A DNA stretch of 64,000 nt from Anagrus nilaparvatae. Its lineage: Eukaryota; Arthropoda; Insecta; Hymenoptera; Mymaridae. Positions 60,672 through 64,000 of this stretch are shown here, piece after piece. The notes under the pieces are model-generated. The model saw only the letters and a program-made list of their open reading frames with translations. It searched no databases and was not told where the DNA came from. The stretch spans positions 14,898,001 through 14,962,000 of the forward strand of contig JAKSXM010000238.1 in NCBI GenBank assembly GCA_022575985.1, read 5' to 3'. Position numbers and translations under genes: made by a program. Positions within the stretch are counted from its first letter, which is position 1. Each line of letters opens with the position of its first letter.

Positions 60672-60954
60672 TTATTTTTTTTTATGCTCATCTAGAAATT
60701 CTTTAAAACGCTCAAATAATTTAGCTGGTTCATCAACTCGAGGAATCTGTATTTAAAATAAGAAGTTTATATTTAGTATTAAATTATTAATGTAAAATAA
60801 TAATTGTAGTAATTGAAACTTACATTATAATTTTGACTTAAATATATCCCAGTGTATATTCCAAAACCAAGAGTAAACTAAAAAGTCATATTATAAAATA
60901 CATTGTTAATAAATTACAAAATTATTAAAAGGAACATACCAAAAATTTAAACAT
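60672..60954 (-). CDS. STMP1: Short transmembrane mitochondrial protein 1 (STMP1) microprotein
   Basis: Only 47 residues, and so below usual gene-finder limits, in three exons: 60954-60940 (MFKFL), 60877-60824 and 60746-60672. The joined product is one membrane segment (FTLGFGIYTGIYLSQNY) followed by a charged amphipathic tail (IPRVDEPAKLFERFKEFLDE then HKKK). Length, the single N-terminal membrane span, the YLAQNY-like motif and the Lys-rich end match vertebrate STMP1/mitolamban, also 47 residues, which sits in the inner mitochondrial membrane and associates with respiratory complexes. The splice sites are canonical and the three exons sum to 48 codons including the stop. The family match is from recognition, not a search. 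Confidence 0.75.
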
Positions 60955-61820
60955 TTTTAAATTAATTTCACACAAAATTTTATTATTTAAGAATCGGGAA
61001 AAAATGTAGGTTATATAAAAGTCCCACTGTCTATATATATGTCGCAGCCTTATAGAAGAATCTGTACATGTAACCAGAGATAAATATTGTAATTCGTAAA
61101 CAAAGCATTTTAGAAAAAAAAAAATCAATAATTGAAAACTCGTCTTTTGAGGCCTTTTGGGTCTTATAAATTTATAAATTTATATTTGGTCAAAATTTTG
61201 AGGTCCAATTATGTTAATGCGAGTTATATTATATTCGTAAAAATATAAAAATTCCGGATTCGTATAAAATAGAAGAATATTATATGGCTGCCACATATAT
61301 ATACATATACTATACAATAATAATATGAGATATTGCAGTCGAAGTCAGGTCCTGGTCGAAGTACGCCATTGGAGCAAACTTGATATAATATCAGATCAGA
61401 GGTTCTATTGTGATTTTGTAAATTTCTATTGTGTAACTAATATTAAAAAAATAAATTCTGGATCAAATTTGTGATCTAAGCTACTGTTATCTGATTTCTG
61501 AGTGGAATAACATGTATAACCTATAAACAAACCTCTGATAAGAATGGTGTAAATATAAAGTGTTTGCTTACAAGTAAGTTTATTTTTTACATCCGCAGCA
61601 AATTCTATAATAGCATGCATAGATTGTTGTCAATAACTCAGTAATTTTTCTGATATCTATATTTGTTGCATTTAAAGATAATAATTATAAAGTCAAATAT
61701 AAAACATTTTTTATTGCTAATAAAACGCACGAATCATTGTAATATTTAAGGATTATGCTTAGCCTGTTTTTAATGCATCTATTACAGATTTGTTAAAGAT
61801 CAAACAAATAGATTGTTCAG
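60955..61820. other. Intergenic region between STMP1 and GFRP
   Basis: Divergent spacing of about 870 bp, AT-rich. It should carry both promoters. An untranslated first exon of the right-hand gene is possible because its ATG directly follows a CAG. No other feature was seen. Confidence 0.4.
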
Positions 61821-62289
61821 ATGCCATACATTTTGGTTCGTGGTAACCTTGCATCTTATGGTCACAGGTATCCTTGGCGAGTACTTGTGTCTGGCTTAAA
61901 AGGTATTGTTTACCAAATTTCATTTATTTGCATTTTGTTTTTCTGACAGTACAGCTTCATATTAATGCGCTTTATTTAAGTTTATGTTAATAATAGTTTT
62001 GTATATTAAAAAATGTTTAATGATTTAAAAATTTGATAAAATAATAATTATTTTAGCTGCTGACATTGAACAATTAAGTCGCTTTGCTTCTGGAGGATAT
62101 TGTGACGACTCAACTATTGTTTACTTACAACATCCTTGTGTGATTTTAACAGCCCTTGAAGTTTTAGGGTACAAAGTTGTGGCATCGTCAAGTACAAGTG
62201 TCAAGCAAGATTATAATGAATATATGTGGACTATGAGAAAAGATTTTTCAGAACCGGAGCCTGAACCTGTTATTAAAACTGGTGAGTAA
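61821..62289 (+). CDS. GCHFR: GTP cyclohydrolase I feedback regulatory protein (GFRP)
   Basis: Exons 61821-61902 and 62057-62289; about 104 residues if translation ends at the TAA 62287-62289. It begins MPYILVRG like vertebrate GFRP (MPYLL), has a central variable part, then IVYLQHPCVILTALEVLGYK and VVASSSTSV, and finally EYMWTMRKDF, which aligns with the LVWCLHKE end. GFRP forms pentamers that bind GTP cyclohydrolase I and mediate its inhibition by tetrahydrobiopterin and activation by phenylalanine. An acidic tail (SEPEPEPVIKTGE) extends beyond the vertebrate 84-residue form. The last codons overlap a strong donor (GTGAGT at 62282), so further splicing to an unseen exon is possible. Confidence 0.75.
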
Positions 62290-64000
62290 GTATAGAATGA
62301 CTTAAAAATTAATTTTTCTAATGAGTATATGGAAAAATTAATTAAAATTGTTCCATAAATATTAAAAGTCTCTTTTTTTTAAAACTTGTAACTTTTTATT
62401 TTGAAAACAAATATTTATTTATCATTGATCAATACTGGGCTGTTATATGCAAAAAAACTAAGAGTTTAAAACAAGTTTCAAGTCCATAGCTAATAAACTA
62501 AGTCCATGAGTAATTTTTGTCCATTTTGCCACACTAGGCGCAGAGGGATTGTAGTTACATTTGGTATAATTTATATTTCTGACATCAGTTTTAGAATGTT
62601 TTTTTCTACTATAGCGGTAAATAATGAAGGCCTCTTAAAATTGGAATTTAGTAATTATTGCCCTATAGTAGATAAATGTCTACAATGCTTCTGAGAATGA
62701 TTATAATCTTCTGAGCTGAGAATAGTCTATAATTTGTCGCATTTGCCAAAATAAACATTTCTAAAACCCTTTTAATAATGTACTATTATTTTAGGACAAA
62801 CATTTAATAAATTTATTTAATCCTTCTCAGGGGGTGAAAATGGGTGAAAACTATCATTAATTTTTAAAAAAATCAAAAAACGAAAAGAAATTATTTTTTG
62901 AACTTTTCCTCTTACAATTAATAGAATTATAAATTTAGAAACACTAAAATTTTTACCCCTCCCTGGGGAGATAACATTTTTTAGTTTTTATTCTTAAATC
63001 GAGTATGATATATTTGAGGACATTGAATATTAAATATCTATTTGTTCAACAAAGGGAAAAAAATAGGAATTGGCGAAAGTCAAATCCTATTTTTATCCCT
63101 TGTTGAACAAATAGATATATTTAACTCCTCTGCGCGTCCGGCAAACACGCGTTTTCTCAGCACTAAGACAGAAAAGTAGTATACGAGTCACCGTCAGAAA
63201 AAAGAACTGCTGGAATAGCTATGATAAAGCTAGCGAAGCTCATGGACAGTTTAATCATACCCAGGCTTGTCTGAGACGAAGAAATCAATTTCAAAAAGTT
63301 TCTTTAAAAAGAGGTCTGATAGAAAATTTCCTTTTAAGAATCATGAATCAGAAGAAATTTCATTAACGGACATATTTATTATTGAGAATGTTAGAACTAG
63401 TAAGTTTTTGATTTTAATATTTTAATATTCTGCCAAGTATTCTGCGCATATAGGTGAAAATGTGCTATTTATGTCAATGCATTTAGTAAAAATTTCATGA
63501 AAAGTTGTAGATTAACTAAAAAACGATTTAATTTTTTGCAGCAAAAATTATTGCTGATTCTTGATATAATGAGTTGAATGAATCAAAACACAGTTTTGTG
63601 AATAAACTAGCATTTATTACTTAAGAAACATAATAATTATGTATATATCGCTATCTGCAATGACTGCATTTGGAAGTTCGCAATTTGGTAGCAAAAATTA
63701 TTAACTCCCGAAATCTTCCCCGTTAGATTTATGCAATATTTACTTATTTTTGTACCATTATATCTCAAAATTATGTCCGACTATTGACTATGAAACTGTA
63801 TTACCTTTATTCGGAGTTTCACTGAGGAGAATTATATGAAAAATAAAAAAATACGTATTTAATATTTTAATGCCACCTACAAAACCAATCAAATAGAATT
63901 ACAATATTTTTTTGCCCTCTTTGGCGTATAACTCATGCGTAAAATTTGTCACGGAATTTTCGGCACTCTTTGTACACCAATTGGTAGGCAACAAATATCG
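62290..64000. other. Intergenic region to the window end
   Basis: AT-rich, no gene recognised. It contains a near-perfect inverted repeat at 63029-63123. A downstream exon of GFRP cannot be excluded. Confidence 0.4.
63029..63123. mobile_element. 95-bp palindromic element
   Basis: TATCTATTTGTTCAACAAAG and its inverse (CTTGTTGAACAAATAGATA) flank a loop of about 8 bp, with AAATAGGA / TCCTATTT inside. Nearly the whole unit folds back on itself. It is the size of a very small MITE. Confidence 0.6.

Overview
The window is nuclear DNA from an insect. It is AT-rich, every gene I recognise is broken by short GT-AG introns (many 57-80 nt), and the gene set is arthropod: a para-type voltage-gated sodium channel, a Rebers-Riddiford cuticle protein, kohtalo/MED12 and an IKK-epsilon/TBK1 kinase. 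Gene density, intron size and a load of short non-autonomous transposons would suit a small-genome holometabolous insect such as a parasitoid wasp; that narrower placement is a weak inference. There are no prokaryotic operons, CRISPR arrays or viral genes.

Layout: 1-870 (+) 3' end of VAC14; 989-3412 (-) TBK1/IKK-epsilon; 4335-5711 (-) ribosomal protein L7, divergent from EEF1AKMT1 at 5974-6799 (+); 8148-9456 (+) CEP43/FOP; 9815-10234 (-) TIM13; 11272-11816 (-) the 3' part of a small zinc-finger gene; 12556-15419 (-) a cuticle protein whose first intron holds a small unknown gene on the other strand (13976-14641); 15420-24007 is gene-poor and packed with foldback and inverted-repeat transposons; 24008-25560 (+) GLMP, a lysosomal membrane protein; 27328-39372 (-) the complete para sodium channel, with mutually exclusive exons for the third-domain voltage sensor; 39373-44860 upstream and repeat sequence; 44861-45359 (-) LSM2, divergent from RFC4 at 46168-47891 (+); 48261-59021 (-) MED12; 59919-60570 (+) EMC4; 60672-60954 (-) the 47-residue mitochondrial microprotein STMP1; 61821-62289 (+) a GTP cyclohydrolase I feedback regulator (GFRP); 62290-64000 no gene seen.

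The genes do not form one pathway. They are mostly housekeeping genes in tight convergent pairs (VAC14/TBK1, CEP43/TIM13, RFC4/MED12, EMC4/STMP1) or divergent pairs (RpL7/EEF1AKMT1, LSM2/RFC4, MED12/EMC4), plus one large neuronal gene. I reconstructed exon joins by eye. For TBK1, RpL7, EEF1AKMT1, CEP43, TIM13, the cuticle protein, GLMP, LSM2, RFC4, MED12, EMC4 and STMP1 the summed exon lengths are multiples of three and the joined frames are open. For para this holds if one exon (about 32320-32447) is 127 rather than 128 nt.

No new multi-gene system is visible. The parts most worth following are the nested OB-fold-like gene, the GTCACGTGAC (CLEAR-type) site in front of the lysosomal gene GLMP, the alternative exons of para, the STMP1 microprotein, and several undescribed non-autonomous element families.
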